Positions 1 through 5,539 of a DNA stretch of 5,539 bases are shown here, piece by piece. The notes under the pieces are model-generated. The model saw nothing but the letters and a program-made list of their open reading frames with translations. It was not told the DNA's origin and did not search any database. The DNA is from Streptococcus parasanguinis (lineage in GTDB: Bacteria; Bacillota; Bacilli; Lactobacillales; Streptococcaceae). How positions within the stretch are numbered: the first letter of the stretch is position 1; each line of letters begins with the position of its first letter. Location: contig JAGZKI010000069.1 in NCBI GenBank assembly GCA_018365265.1, positions 1 through 5,539 on the forward strand, in the 5' to 3' direction. Position numbers and translations under genes: made by a program.

Positions 1-460
1 TGATTTTTTGAAATCAAAAGGATACGAAGTGCTCGACTTTGGGACTTATGACCATACACGTACCCACTATCCAATCTTTGGTAAGAAAGTCGGTGAAGCC
101 GTAGCAAGTGGCCAAGCAGATCTTGGTGTTTGTATCTGTGGTACTGGTGTTGGGATTAACAATGCTGTTAACAAAGTACCTGGTATCCGTTCTGCCTTAG
201 TACGCGATATGACAACTGCTCTTTATGCAAAAGAAGAATTGAACGCGAATGTCATCGGGTTTGGGGGTAAAATTACGGGTGAATTGCTCATGTGCGATAT
301 CATTGAAGCATTCATCCACGCTGAATACAAACCAACTGAAGAAAATAAAAAATTGATCGCTAAGATCCAACATGTGGAAACCCATAATGCTCATCAAGCG
401 GATGCTGATTTCTTTACAGAATTCCTTGAAAAATGGGACCGTGGTGAATACCACGACTAA
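1..460 (+). CDS. lacB: Galactose-6-phosphate isomerase subunit LacB, 5'-truncated by window edge
   Basis: LacB is one of the two subunits (with LacA) of cytoplasmic galactose-6-phosphate isomerase, which converts D-galactose-6-phosphate to D-tagatose-6-phosphate. It belongs to the RpiB/LacAB sugar-phosphate isomerase family. The reading frame is open from the first base, with the first whole codon at base 2, and ends at TAA 458-460. About 152 residues are visible. From my memory of the 171-residue family length, about 19 N-terminal residues, including the start and the GCDH-type motif, lie outside the window. The TTG at base 8 is an internal leucine codon, not a start. Visible family signatures are HTRTHYP, the CICGTGVGI loop (Cys at about residue 65 of the full protein) and the NKVPGIRSALV segment, followed by the GFGGKITGE stretch. 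The gene ends 10 bases before lacC, so the two are surely co-transcribed, and lacA is expected immediately upstream. Identification rests on strong resemblance to known streptococcal and staphylococcal LacB. Confidence 0.97.
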   Translation, partial: DFLKSKGYEVLDFGTYDHTRTHYPIFGKKVGEAVASGQADLGVCICGTGVGINNAVNKVPGIRSALVRDMTTALYAKEELNANVIGFGGKITGELLMCDIIEAFIHAEYKPTEENKKLIAKIQHVETHNAHQADADFFTEFLEKWDRGEYHD

Positions 461-470
461 GAGGTGACGT

Positions 471-1400
471 ATGATATTAACGGTCACGATGAACCCTTCG
501 ATTGATATTTCTTATCCTTTGGATGTACTCCAATTGGATACAGTCAATCGTGTGGCTGAGGTGAGTAAGACAGCTGGTGGGAAAGGTCTCAATGTTACCC
601 GTGTACTTTCTGAGATAAAGGATCCAGTGGCAACGACTGGCCTACTTGGTGGTCGGACGGGGCAATTCATTCTCGATCATTTAGGAGAAGGGATAGAGGA
701 ACGTTTCTTTGAAATTGCTGGAGATACACGTAATTGTATCGCCATCCTTCACGAAGGCAAGCAAACAGAAATCTTAGAAAAAGGTCCAACCATTTCTGAG
801 AAAGAAGGCCAAGACTTTCTCGACCATTATCGTCACTTGGTTGAACAAGTAGAGGTTGTTGCCATCTCTGGAAGTCTTCCTGCTGGTTTACCAGTGGACT
901 ACTATGCTAGCCTTGTTAAGATTGCAAGGGAAGCTGGGAAACCAGTCGTACTTGATTGCTCGGGAGCTTCTTTAGAAGCTGCCATTCAAGCAGCTGTCAA
1001 GCCTACGGTCATTAAACCAAACAATGAAGAATTATCACAGTTGTTAGGAAAAGAAGTGAGTAAGAATGTGGAAGACTTAAAAGAAGTTCTTCAGGATTCT
1101 CTCTTTGATGGCATCGAATGGGTGATTGTCTCCCTTGGTGCAAATGGCGCTTTTGCGAAGCATGGGGATGTCTTCTATAAGGTAGATATTCCTAAGATCG
1201 ATGTCGTCAATCCAGTCGGATCTGGTGATTCGACTGTTGCAGGGATTGCATCTGGTCTCTATCATCATGAGAGTGACGCAGACTTGCTCAAGAAAGCAAA
1301 TGTTCTTGGAATGTTAAATGCACAAGAAGCACAAACAGGACATGTCAACATGGGGCACTATGATGCCTTGTATCAACAATTAATCGTAAAAGAGGTATAA
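471..1400 (+). CDS. lacC: Tagatose-6-phosphate kinase LacC
   Basis: LacC is a 309-residue cytoplasmic PfkB-family sugar kinase that phosphorylates D-tagatose-6-phosphate with ATP to D-tagatose-1,6-bisphosphate, the second step of the tagatose-6-phosphate pathway. The N-terminus has the 1-phosphofructokinase-like MNPSID start. The first PfkB signature is AGGKGLNVTRVL (about residues 35-46). The second is NPVGSGDSTVAGI (about residues 247-259); it forms the anion hole, with Asp253 the expected catalytic base. Length is normal for the family. The ATG at 471 is favoured because a GAGG ribosome-binding core (461-464) sits 6 bases upstream, directly after the lacB stop, and because homologues start with the same MILTVTMNPS sequence. 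The gene is separated from lacD by one base. By fold alone it could be a 1-phosphofructokinase, but its position between lacB and lacD settles the assignment. Confidence 0.97.
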   Translation: MILTVTMNPSIDISYPLDVLQLDTVNRVAEVSKTAGGKGLNVTRVLSEIKDPVATTGLLGGRTGQFILDHLGEGIEERFFEIAGDTRNCIAILHEGKQTEILEKGPTISEKEGQDFLDHYRHLVEQVEVVAISGSLPAGLPVDYYASLVKIAREAGKPVVLDCSGASLEAAIQAAVKPTVIKPNNEELSQLLGKEVSKNVEDLKEVLQDSLFDGIEWVIVSLGANGAFAKHGDVFYKVDIPKIDVVNPVGSGDSTVAGIASGLYHHESDADLLKKANVLGMLNAQEAQTGHVNMGHYDALYQQLIVKEV

Positions 1401-1401
1401 A

Positions 1402-2382
1402 ATGGTATTAACAGAACAAAAACGCAACTATTTGGAACGTCTTAGTACAAAAGACGGTGTCATTTCAGCTTTGGCCTTCGACCAACGTGGGGCTTTGAAA
1501 CGCTTGATGGCCAAATACCAAGACACAGAACCAACAGTAGCACAAATGGAAGAATTAAAAGTCCTTGTAGCTGATGAATTGACAAAATATGCTTCATCTA
1601 TGTTATTGGACCCAGAATATGGTCTACCTGCTACAAAAGCCTTGGACAAAGATGCAGGACTCTTGCTCGCATACGAAAAGACAGGCTATGATACGTCTAG
1701 CACCAAACGCTTGCCTGACTGCTTGAACCTTTGGTCAGCAAAACGCATCAAAGAACAAGGCGCAGATGCTGTGAAATTCTTGCTCTACTATGATGTAGAC
1801 AGTGCAGACGAACTCAACCAAGAAAAACAAGCTTATATCGAACGCATCGGTTCAGAATGCGCTGCAGAGGACATTCCATTCTTCCTTGAAATCTTGGCTT
1901 ATGATGAAGGAATTGCGGATGCAACCTCTGCTGAATATGCAAAAGTGAAACCTCGTAAGGTGATTGAGGCTATGAAAGTCTTCTCAGATCCTCGTTTCAA
2001 TATCGATGTCTTAAAAGTCGAAGTTCCAGTTAATGTGAACTTCGTGGAAGGATTTGGAGAAGGAGAAGTTGTCTATAGTCGTGAAGAAGCAGCTGCCTTC
2101 TTCAAAGAACAAGAAGAAGCGACCAACCTTCCATACATCTACCTCAGTGCCGGTGTATCAGCTAAGCTCTTCCAAGAAACTCTTGTCTTTGCCCACGAAT
2201 CAGGTGCAAACTTCAATGGTGTTCTTTGTGGACGTGCAACATGGGCTGGATCAGTTGAAGCTTATATCAAAGACGGAGAAGCAGCTGCTCGTGAATGGCT
2301 TCGTACAGAAGGTCGACAAAATATTGAAGAATTAAATGACGTTTTGGCTAAAGTAGCGACACCTTGGACAGAACGCGTGTAA
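1402..2382 (+). CDS. lacD: Tagatose-1,6-bisphosphate aldolase LacD (class I)
   Basis: LacD is a 326-residue class I (Schiff-base) aldolase that splits D-tagatose-1,6-bisphosphate into dihydroxyacetone phosphate and D-glyceraldehyde-3-phosphate, feeding glycolysis. The active-site residues I recall from the S. pyogenes LacD structures are all at matching positions: Asp27 in ALAFDQRGALKR, Lys125 in ADAVKFLLYYD, Glu163 in PFFLEILAYD and the Schiff-base Lys205 in DVLKVEVPVN. The protein is therefore expected to be catalytically competent. The ATG at 1402 gives the usual MVLTEQKR N-terminus, and its AGAGG ribosome binding site (1391-1395) lies inside the last codons of lacC, so translation is probably coupled. 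It is the last gene of the lacABCD group: a perfect hairpin follows 36 bases after the stop. In S. pyogenes a paralogue, LacD.1, has a separate regulatory role, but nothing here suggests that for this pathway copy. Confidence 0.97.
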   Translation: MVLTEQKRNYLERLSTKDGVISALAFDQRGALKRLMAKYQDTEPTVAQMEELKVLVADELTKYASSMLLDPEYGLPATKALDKDAGLLLAYEKTGYDTSSTKRLPDCLNLWSAKRIKEQGADAVKFLLYYDVDSADELNQEKQAYIERIGSECAAEDIPFFLEILAYDEGIADATSAEYAKVKPRKVIEAMKVFSDPRFNIDVLKVEVPVNVNFVEGFGEGEVVYSREEAAAFFKEQEEATNLPYIYLSAGVSAKLFQETLVFAHESGANFNGVLCGRATWAGSVEAYIKDGEAAAREWLRTEGRQNIEELNDVLAKVATPWTERV

Positions 2383-2417
2383 GAAACAAATCGTTATTGC
2401 CTCCTAAAGCAACATTT

Positions 2418-2453
2418 AGAACATTGGAAGGAAGAAATTCCTTCCAATGTTCT
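2418..2453 (+). terminator. Perfect 16-bp GAAA-loop hairpin after lacD
   Basis: Bases 2418-2433 (AGAACATTGGAAGGAA) pair perfectly with 2438-2453 across a four-base GAAA loop, a GNRA-type tetraloop. The hairpin lies 36 bases after the lacD stop and before the promoter region of lacT, which is where a terminator of the lacABCD transcript would be expected. The downstream tail (TCATTATATTT) is only moderately T-rich, so termination may be partial. The structure may also act as a 3' stabiliser or let some read-through join lacABCD to lacTFE. The helix is certain from the sequence; its function is inferred. Confidence 0.75.
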
Positions 2454-2508
2454 TCATTATATTTAGGCTTTGTTTATTTTTTATAAAAAAATGTTTAAAA
2501 ATTTTCGC

Positions 2509-2522
2509 TGTAAGGGTTTACA
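2509..2522 (+). promoter_or_regulatory. Putative CcpA binding site (cre)
   Basis: TGTAAGGGTTTACA differs from the ideal palindromic cre TGTAAGCGTTTACA at one position, the central C. It is palindromic apart from that centre. Its last six bases are the -35 hexamer of the lacT promoter, so bound CcpA/HPr-Ser-P would block RNA polymerase. This fits catabolite repression of lactose uptake genes when glucose is present. The match is seen directly; binding is inferred. The changed centre may weaken affinity, because the CG step is the most conserved part of cre. Confidence 0.75.
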
Positions 2523-2545
2523 AAATAAAAAACTTATGATAGAAT
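2517..2545 (+). promoter_or_regulatory. Sigma-A promoter for lacT-lacF-lacE
   Basis: The -35 box is TTTACA (2517-2522) and the -10 box is TAGAAT (2540-2545), with an optimal 17-base spacer. A TG at 2537-2538 gives an extended -10 (TGaTAGAAT), which is common in streptococcal promoters. Transcription would start near 2551-2553, giving a leader of about 140 bases before the lacT start. The -35 overlaps the cre-like site. This promoter implies that lacTFE can be transcribed separately from lacABCD. Confidence 0.8.
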
Positions 2546-2566
2546 AAGTCCATAAGTTAAATAGCA

Positions 2567-2598
2567 GTGAGCGTTACTAAGTTAGATTAGGCGTGACC
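2567..2598 (+). promoter_or_regulatory. RAT-like antiterminator element, likely LacT target
   Basis: BglG/LicT-type ribonucleic antiterminators (RAT) follow the plan GGxTTGTTACTG...CAGGCAAxACC. Here GTTACT (2573-2578), AGGC (2589-2592) and ACC (2596-2598) keep the order and close to the spacing of that plan. The upper stem CTAA (2577-2580) pairs with TTAG (2587-2590) around the loop GTTAGA, as CTG/CAG does in the classic element. The lower stem does not match the classic GG...CC helix, so the element is divergent; an alternative pairing GTTAC (2573-2577) with GTGAC (2593-2597) is possible. Its 3' end overlaps the left arm of the terminator, so the two folds are mutually exclusive, as antitermination requires. 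Being just upstream of a lacT gene makes the assignment likely. Confidence 0.65.
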
Positions 2599-2660
2599 AC
2601 AAGTAGATTGAATGATTAGCATAGGCTAGTTTTTTCAGTTGCTTCGTGGTCATTTTTATT
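2594..2660 (+). terminator. Conditional leader terminator upstream of lacT
   Basis: TGACCACAAG (2594-2603) pairs with CTTcGTGGTCA (2642-2652), with one bulged C at 2645, and is followed by a T-rich tail (ATTTTTATTT and beyond). The interior can extend the helix with G-T pairs and small mismatches up to ATTAGC (2615-2620) pairing with GCTAGT (2625-2630) around ATAG. The whole of 2594-2652 may thus form one long imperfect hairpin. The left arm shares bases 2594-2598 with the RAT-like element. The expected role is to stop transcription before lacT unless LacT holds the alternative fold. The hairpin is visible; regulation is inferred from the BglG family. Confidence 0.72.
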
Positions 2661-2680
2661 TGCTTTTAACAAATTTTACA

Positions 2681-2686
2681 AAGGAG
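2681..2686 (+). promoter_or_regulatory. Ribosome binding site fixing the lacT start
   Basis: AAGGAG lies 6 bases before the ATG at 2693. This decides the lacT start. The frame stays open upstream to a TTG at 2639, but that codon has no ribosome binding site and lies inside the terminator hairpin. Confidence 0.88.
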
Positions 2687-2692
2687 AGCCTC

Positions 2693-3526
2693 ATGTATCG
2701 TATTATCCATCCAATGAACAATAATGTTGCTTTGGTTCAAAATGAGCTTCAACAAGAGTTAATTGTTGTTGGGAGTGGGATTGCTTTTGGGAAAAAGAAA
2801 AATGATCTGGTAGCTGATGATAAGGTCGAAAAAGTATTTCGTTTAAACACGGATGAATCAAGAGAAAACTTTATGGCCCTTCTAAAGGATGTTCCTCTTG
2901 ATTTCATCACAACCACTTATGAAGTGATTGATACCTTGTCTAAGAAATATGCCTATCCTGTTCAAGAATATATCTATGTGACACTAACAGATCACATCTT
3001 TTGTTCTTACCAGGCGGTTCAACAGGGAAGATACAAACATAGTGATCTACCTGATGCGTCTGCTATGCATCCGATCCCCTATAAAATCGCAAAGGAAGCG
3101 ATTGAAATCTTTCGAGAGCGGCTCTTGGATCAATTTCCTGACGATGAAGTGAACCGCATCGCCTATCACTTCATCAATGCACAAGGGGAAGTCATTCATG
3201 AGCAGGATCCTGATGTCCAAGATCGCCAAGCGATTTTGAAAGCTGTAGAGGAAAAATTAGCTCAAAATGGATTGAAACGAAAAGAAGAGAACAGTCATTT
3301 CTATGATCGCTTTATGATCCATCTCAATTATTTCCTAGATTCGCTAGATAAGGGAAGAGAAGATCCAGAAGGTTTGAGCGAGATGGAACAACTGATTCAG
3401 CTAAGTTATCCAAAGGCTTATGAGATTAGTCATCAAATCTACCAAACCATCGCTGAACAGACAGGAGCCAAGATATCTCCTAATGAAAAAGTCTATTTAG
3501 CCCTTCATATTCAACGTCTATTATAA
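2693..3526 (+). CDS. lacT: BglG/LicT-family transcription antiterminator LacT
   Basis: LacT is a 277-residue RNA-binding antiterminator of the BglG/SacY/LicT family. The N-terminal CAT RNA-binding domain spans about residues 1-55 (MYRIIHPMNNNVALV ... GIAFGKKKND ... KVFRL). It is followed by PRD1 (about 65-170) and PRD2 (about 172-277). The four regulatory histidines known from LicT have clear counterparts: His101 (LTDH) and His159 (AYHF) in PRD1, His210 (MIH) and His272 (LHI) in PRD2. In this family, EIIB-dependent phosphorylation of PRD1 generally inactivates the protein and HPr-dependent phosphorylation of PRD2 activates it. LacE is the likely cognate sensor, LacT's target the leader element just upstream. 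One oddity: where LicT has Arg27 in its GRGLAF motif, this protein has Ser28 (GSGIAF). No terminator is visible in the 34-base gap to lacF. Length is normal for the family. Confidence 0.95.
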   Translation: MYRIIHPMNNNVALVQNELQQELIVVGSGIAFGKKKNDLVADDKVEKVFRLNTDESRENFMALLKDVPLDFITTTYEVIDTLSKKYAYPVQEYIYVTLTDHIFCSYQAVQQGRYKHSDLPDASAMHPIPYKIAKEAIEIFRERLLDQFPDDEVNRIAYHFINAQGEVIHEQDPDVQDRQAILKAVEEKLAQNGLKRKEENSHFYDRFMIHLNYFLDSLDKGREDPEGLSEMEQLIQLSYPKAYEISHQIYQTIAEQTGAKISPNEKVYLALHIQRLL

Positions 3527-3546
3527 AAATTTTCAAAAGGTATCAT

Positions 3547-3554
3547 AAGGAGGA
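3547..3554 (+). promoter_or_regulatory. Strong ribosome binding site of lacF
   Basis: AAGGAGGA is a full Shine-Dalgarno match 6 bases before the lacF ATG. It is the strongest ribosome binding site among the genes of the window, which fits the need for abundant soluble IIA protein relative to the LacT regulator upstream. Confidence 0.85.
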
Positions 3555-3560
3555 ACCAAC

Positions 3561-3878
3561 ATGAATAAAGAAGAAGTCCAATTACTTGGCTTTGAAATTG
3601 TCGCTTATGCCGGTGACGCTCGATCAAAATTGATAGAAGCATTAAAAGCTGCTGAAAATGGTGATTTTGCGAAAGCAGAATCCTTAGTAGAAGAAGCGGG
3701 TAGCTGTATCGCTGAGGCTCACAAATCTCAAACGACCATGCTAGCGCAAGAAGCTGCAGGAGAAGAAATCCCTTATAGCATTACCATGATGCATGGTCAG
3801 GACCATCTCATGACAACGATCTTATTAAAAGATGTGATTCACCATCTGATTGAACTGTATAAAAGAGGAGCAAAATAA
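3561..3878 (+). CDS. lacF: PTS lactose-specific IIA component LacF
   Basis: LacF is the 105-residue cytoplasmic IIA protein of the lactose PTS (PTS lactose/chitobiose IIA family). It takes a phosphoryl group from HPr and passes it to the IIB domain of LacE. The expected phosphorylation site, His78, lies in SITMMHGQDHLM. Asp81 just after it corresponds to the residue that binds the metal at the trimer axis in the Lactococcus IIA-lac structure. The protein is nearly all helical, as expected for this three-helix-bundle trimer, and has normal family length. It starts at ATG 3561 behind a strong ribosome binding site and shares one base with lacE (TAATG). By family it could be a cellobiose IIA, but overall similarity and the lac context favour lactose. 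Confidence 0.97.
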   Translation: MNKEEVQLLGFEIVAYAGDARSKLIEALKAAENGDFAKAESLVEEAGSCIAEAHKSQTTMLAQEAAGEEIPYSITMMHGQDHLMTTILLKDVIHHLIELYKRGAK

Positions 3879-3880
3879 TG
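3864..3880 (+). promoter_or_regulatory. Coupled lacF stop / lacE start with internal ribosome binding site
   Basis: AGAGGAG (3864-3870), inside the last codons of lacF, is the ribosome binding site for lacE, whose ATG (3878-3880) overlaps the lacF TAA (3876-3878) as TAATG. This arrangement suggests translational coupling, keeping IIA and IICB production linked. Confidence 0.85.
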
Positions 3881-5539
3881 AATAAACTGATTGAACTGAT
3901 TGAAAAAGGGAAACCTTTCTTTGAAAAGATTTCTCGAAACAAATATTTGCGAGCGATTCGGGATGGCTTTATTGCAGGGATGCCTGTGATCCTCTTCTCA
4001 TCTATCTTCATCTTGATTGCCTACGTGCCAAATGCTTGGGGCTTCCACTGGTCTAAAGATATTGAAACATTCTTGATGACCCCATACAACTACTCAATGG
4101 GGATCTTAGCCTTCTTTGTTGGAGGAACAACTGCTAAAGCGTTGACCGATTCTATGAACCGGGATCTGCCAGCAACCAATCAAATTAACTACCTTTCTAC
4201 CATGCTCGCTTCTATGGTTGGTTTCCTACTCATGGCAGCAGAACCTGGTAAAGATGGTGGCATTCTCACAGCATTCATGGGGACTAAAGGGTTGTTGACA
4301 TCCTTCATTGCAGCCTTTGTTACCGTTAATGTTTATAAGGTCTGTGTGAAAAACAATGTGACGATTCGCATGCCAGACGAGGTTCCACCGAATATTTCAC
4401 AAGTCTTCAAAGACTTGATTCCATTTACAGTTTCAATTGTTCTCTTGTATGCATTTGAATTGATTGTTAAAGGTGCTATCGGTGTAACCGTTGCGGAATC
4501 AATCGGAACACTTCTAGCTCCATTGTTCTCTGCGGCAGATGGTTATCTTGGAATTACCCTTATCTTTGGTGCTTATGCCTTCTTCTGGTTTGTAGGTATC
4601 CATGGCCCTTCAATCGTAGAACCAGCGATTGCGGCGATCACATATGCAAATATCGATAACAACTTGCACTTGCTTCAAGCTGGACAACATGCTGATAAAG
4701 TCATCACTTCTGGGACTCAAATGTTTATCGTTACCATGGGTGGTACTGGTGCAACCTTGATTGTTCCCTTCCTCTTCATGTGGTTGTGTAAATCTGAACG
4801 AAACCGTGCGATTGGACGTGCTTCCGTCGTTCCAACTTTCTTTGGGGTCAATGAACCAATTCTCTTCGGTGCTCCAATTGTATTGAACCCAACCTTCTTC
4901 ATTCCATTTATCTTTGCGCCAATCGCAAACGTCTGGATCTTCAAATTCTTTGTTGATACCTTGGGAATGAACTCATTCTCCGCTAACCTTCCATGGGTAA
5001 CGCCTGGACCTCTTGGAATTGTCCTTGGTACAAACTTCCAAGTTCTTTCCTTCATCCTTGCTGCTCTTCTAGTGGTAGTGGACGTAATCATTTACTATCC
5101 ATTCGTGAAGGTTTATGATGAACAAATTCTTGAAGAAGAACGTTCTGGTAAAGCAAACGACAGCTTAAAAGAAAAAGTTGCTGCAAACTTTAACACTGCT
5201 AAAGCAGATGCTATTCTTGAAAAAGCTGGTGTTGAAGGTGAACCAGTTCAAAACAATATCACAAAAGAAACAAACGTATTGGTTCTTTGTGCAGGTGGTG
5301 GAACTAGTGGACTTCTTGCCAACGCTTTGAACAAAGCTGCTGCAGAATACAATGTTCCTGTGAAGGCTGCTGCTGGTGGTTACGGTGCTCACCGTGAAAT
5401 GTTGCCAGAATTTGACCTTGTTATCTTGGCACCTCAGGTTGCTTCAAACTATGAAGATATGAAGGCTGAAACAGATAAACTTGGAATCAAATTGGCTAAG
5501 ACTGAAGGAGCTCAATACATCAAGTTGACTCGTGATGGT
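3878..5539 (+). CDS. lacE: PTS lactose-specific IICB permease LacE, 3'-truncated by window edge
   Basis: LacE is the membrane permease of the lactose PTS, importing lactose and phosphorylating it to lactose-6'-phosphate. The frame is open for 554 codons to the window end with no stop; from recalled family lengths (about 565-570) only some 10-15 residues are missing. The IIC domain spans about residues 1-415, with hydrophobic segments near 31-50, 73-83, 105-121, 138-155, 181-200, 223-240, 282-304, 338-356 and 382-408. Conserved substrate-site motifs are GIHG (His242) and GVNEPILFGAP (Glu326). A charged, Ala/Lys/Glu-rich linker (about 413-464) leads to the IIB domain, which starts at NVLVLCAGGGTSG. 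Its Cys471 is the residue phosphorylated by LacF. The start at 3878 is set by an AGAGGAG site 7 bases upstream and the overlap with lacF. lacG is expected next. Confidence 0.96.
   Translation, partial: MNKLIELIEKGKPFFEKISRNKYLRAIRDGFIAGMPVILFSSIFILIAYVPNAWGFHWSKDIETFLMTPYNYSMGILAFFVGGTTAKALTDSMNRDLPATNQINYLSTMLASMVGFLLMAAEPGKDGGILTAFMGTKGLLTSFIAAFVTVNVYKVCVKNNVTIRMPDEVPPNISQVFKDLIPFTVSIVLLYAFELIVKGAIGVTVAESIGTLLAPLFSAADGYLGITLIFGAYAFFWFVGIHGPSIVEPAIAAITYANIDNNLHLLQAGQHADKVITSGTQMFIVTMGGTGATLIVPFLFMWLCKSERNRAIGRASVVPTFFGVNEPILFGAPIVLNPTFFIPFIFAPIANVWIFKFFVDTLGMNSFSANLPWVTPGPLGIVLGTNFQVLSFILAALLVVVDVIIYYPFVKVYDEQILEEERSGKANDSLKEKVAANFNTAKADAILEKAGVEGEPVQNNITKETNVLVLCAGGGTSGLLANALNKAAAEYNVPVKAAAGGYGAHREMLPEFDLVILAPQVASNYEDMKAETDKLGIKLAKTEGAQYIKLTRDG

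Larger units (their letters stand above)
2383..2692 (+). other. 310-base non-coding control region between lacD and lacT
   Basis: No plausible gene lies here. In order it holds: a featureless 35-base spacer after lacD; the 16-bp GAAA hairpin (2418-2453); an AT-rich stretch (about 2454-2508) with A/T tracts that may act as an UP-like or bent segment and includes a TGTTTATTTT motif at 2471-2480; a cre-like CcpA site (2509-2522); a sigma-A promoter (2517-2545); a leader RNA starting at about 2552; an RAT-like antiterminator element (about 2567-2598); an overlapping terminator hairpin (2594-2652) with a T-rich tail; and the lacT ribosome binding site (2681-2686). Confidence 0.85.

Noticed and set aside
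8..10. TTG as a true start of a short lacB
   Set aside because: Codons 5' of it (Asp-Phe) continue the family alignment, and the known LacB protein has about 21 residues before this leucine; the gene is cut by the window edge, not shortened.
197..487. 96-codon minus-strand open frame across the lacB-lacC junction
   Set aside because: It covers the conserved lacB C-terminus and the lacC start in antisense; there is no recognisable protein family or start context.
2054..2335. 93-codon + strand open frame inside lacD
   Set aside because: It is out of frame with lacD over its well-conserved C-terminal half, its lysine- and serine-rich product looks like no known family, and lacD is intact there.
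2639..2692. In-frame TTG start 18 codons upstream of the lacT ATG
   Set aside because: It lies inside the leader terminator hairpin, has no ribosome binding site, and would add a non-homologous tail before the conserved MYRIIHPMNNNV start of the CAT domain.
3808..4011. Minus-strand open frame across the lacF-lacE junction
   Set aside because: It is antisense to two intact PTS genes, and its hydrophobic stretch simply mirrors the coding strand.
4717..5091. 124-codon minus-strand open frame opposite lacE
   Set aside because: It is the antisense of conserved IIC membrane segments. The Arg/Lys/Thr-rich composition is typical of a shadow frame, and no ribosome binding site or promoter is evident.
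1..5539. Mobile elements, CRISPR arrays, tRNA/rRNA genes or a novel defence-like system
   Set aside because: I saw no repeat arrays, transposase sequences, RNA gene signatures or unfamiliar genes; every gene belongs to the known lactose/tagatose-6-phosphate locus.

Overview
The window is a stretch of a firmicute lactose/galactose utilisation locus. All genes lie on the + strand. In order they are lacB (5' end cut off by the window), lacC, lacD, lacT, lacF and lacE (3' end cut off). Protein sequence, low-to-moderate GC, strong AGGAGG-type ribosome binding sites and tight gene packing all point to Streptococcus. A lacT antiterminator gene between lacD and lacF matches the arrangement I recall from the mitis/sanguinis/gordonii-pneumoniae side of the genus, not the lacABCDFEG order of S. 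mutans. The species cannot be fixed from this window.

Bases 1-2382 hold three near-contiguous genes of the tagatose-6-phosphate pathway. LacB, with LacA (presumably just upstream), isomerises galactose-6-phosphate to tagatose-6-phosphate. LacC phosphorylates that to tagatose-1,6-bisphosphate. LacD cleaves it to dihydroxyacetone phosphate and glyceraldehyde-3-phosphate. Gaps of 10 and 1 bases indicate one transcript.

Bases 2383-2692 are a 310-base non-coding control region. It holds a perfect 16-bp hairpin with a GAAA loop that probably ends or trims the lacABCD message. After it come a near-perfect CcpA cre site overlapping the -35 of a good sigma-A promoter, an RAT-like antiterminator element, and an overlapping long terminator hairpin just before lacT.

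Bases 2693-5539 hold lacT, lacF and lacE. LacT is a BglG/LicT-type RNA-binding antiterminator with two PTS regulatory domains. LacF is the lactose-specific IIA protein. LacE is the lactose-specific IICB permease, complete except for roughly its last 10-15 residues. lacG (phospho-beta-galactosidase) would be expected just downstream but is not in the window.

Together, LacEF import lactose as lactose-6'-phosphate, and LacBCD (with LacA) process the galactose-6-phosphate half. The second transcript appears to be controlled by CcpA repression at initiation and by LacT antitermination. I see no undescribed system here. The most interesting part is the compact control region, where both the RAT-like element and the RNA-binding domain of LacT depart from the textbook form.
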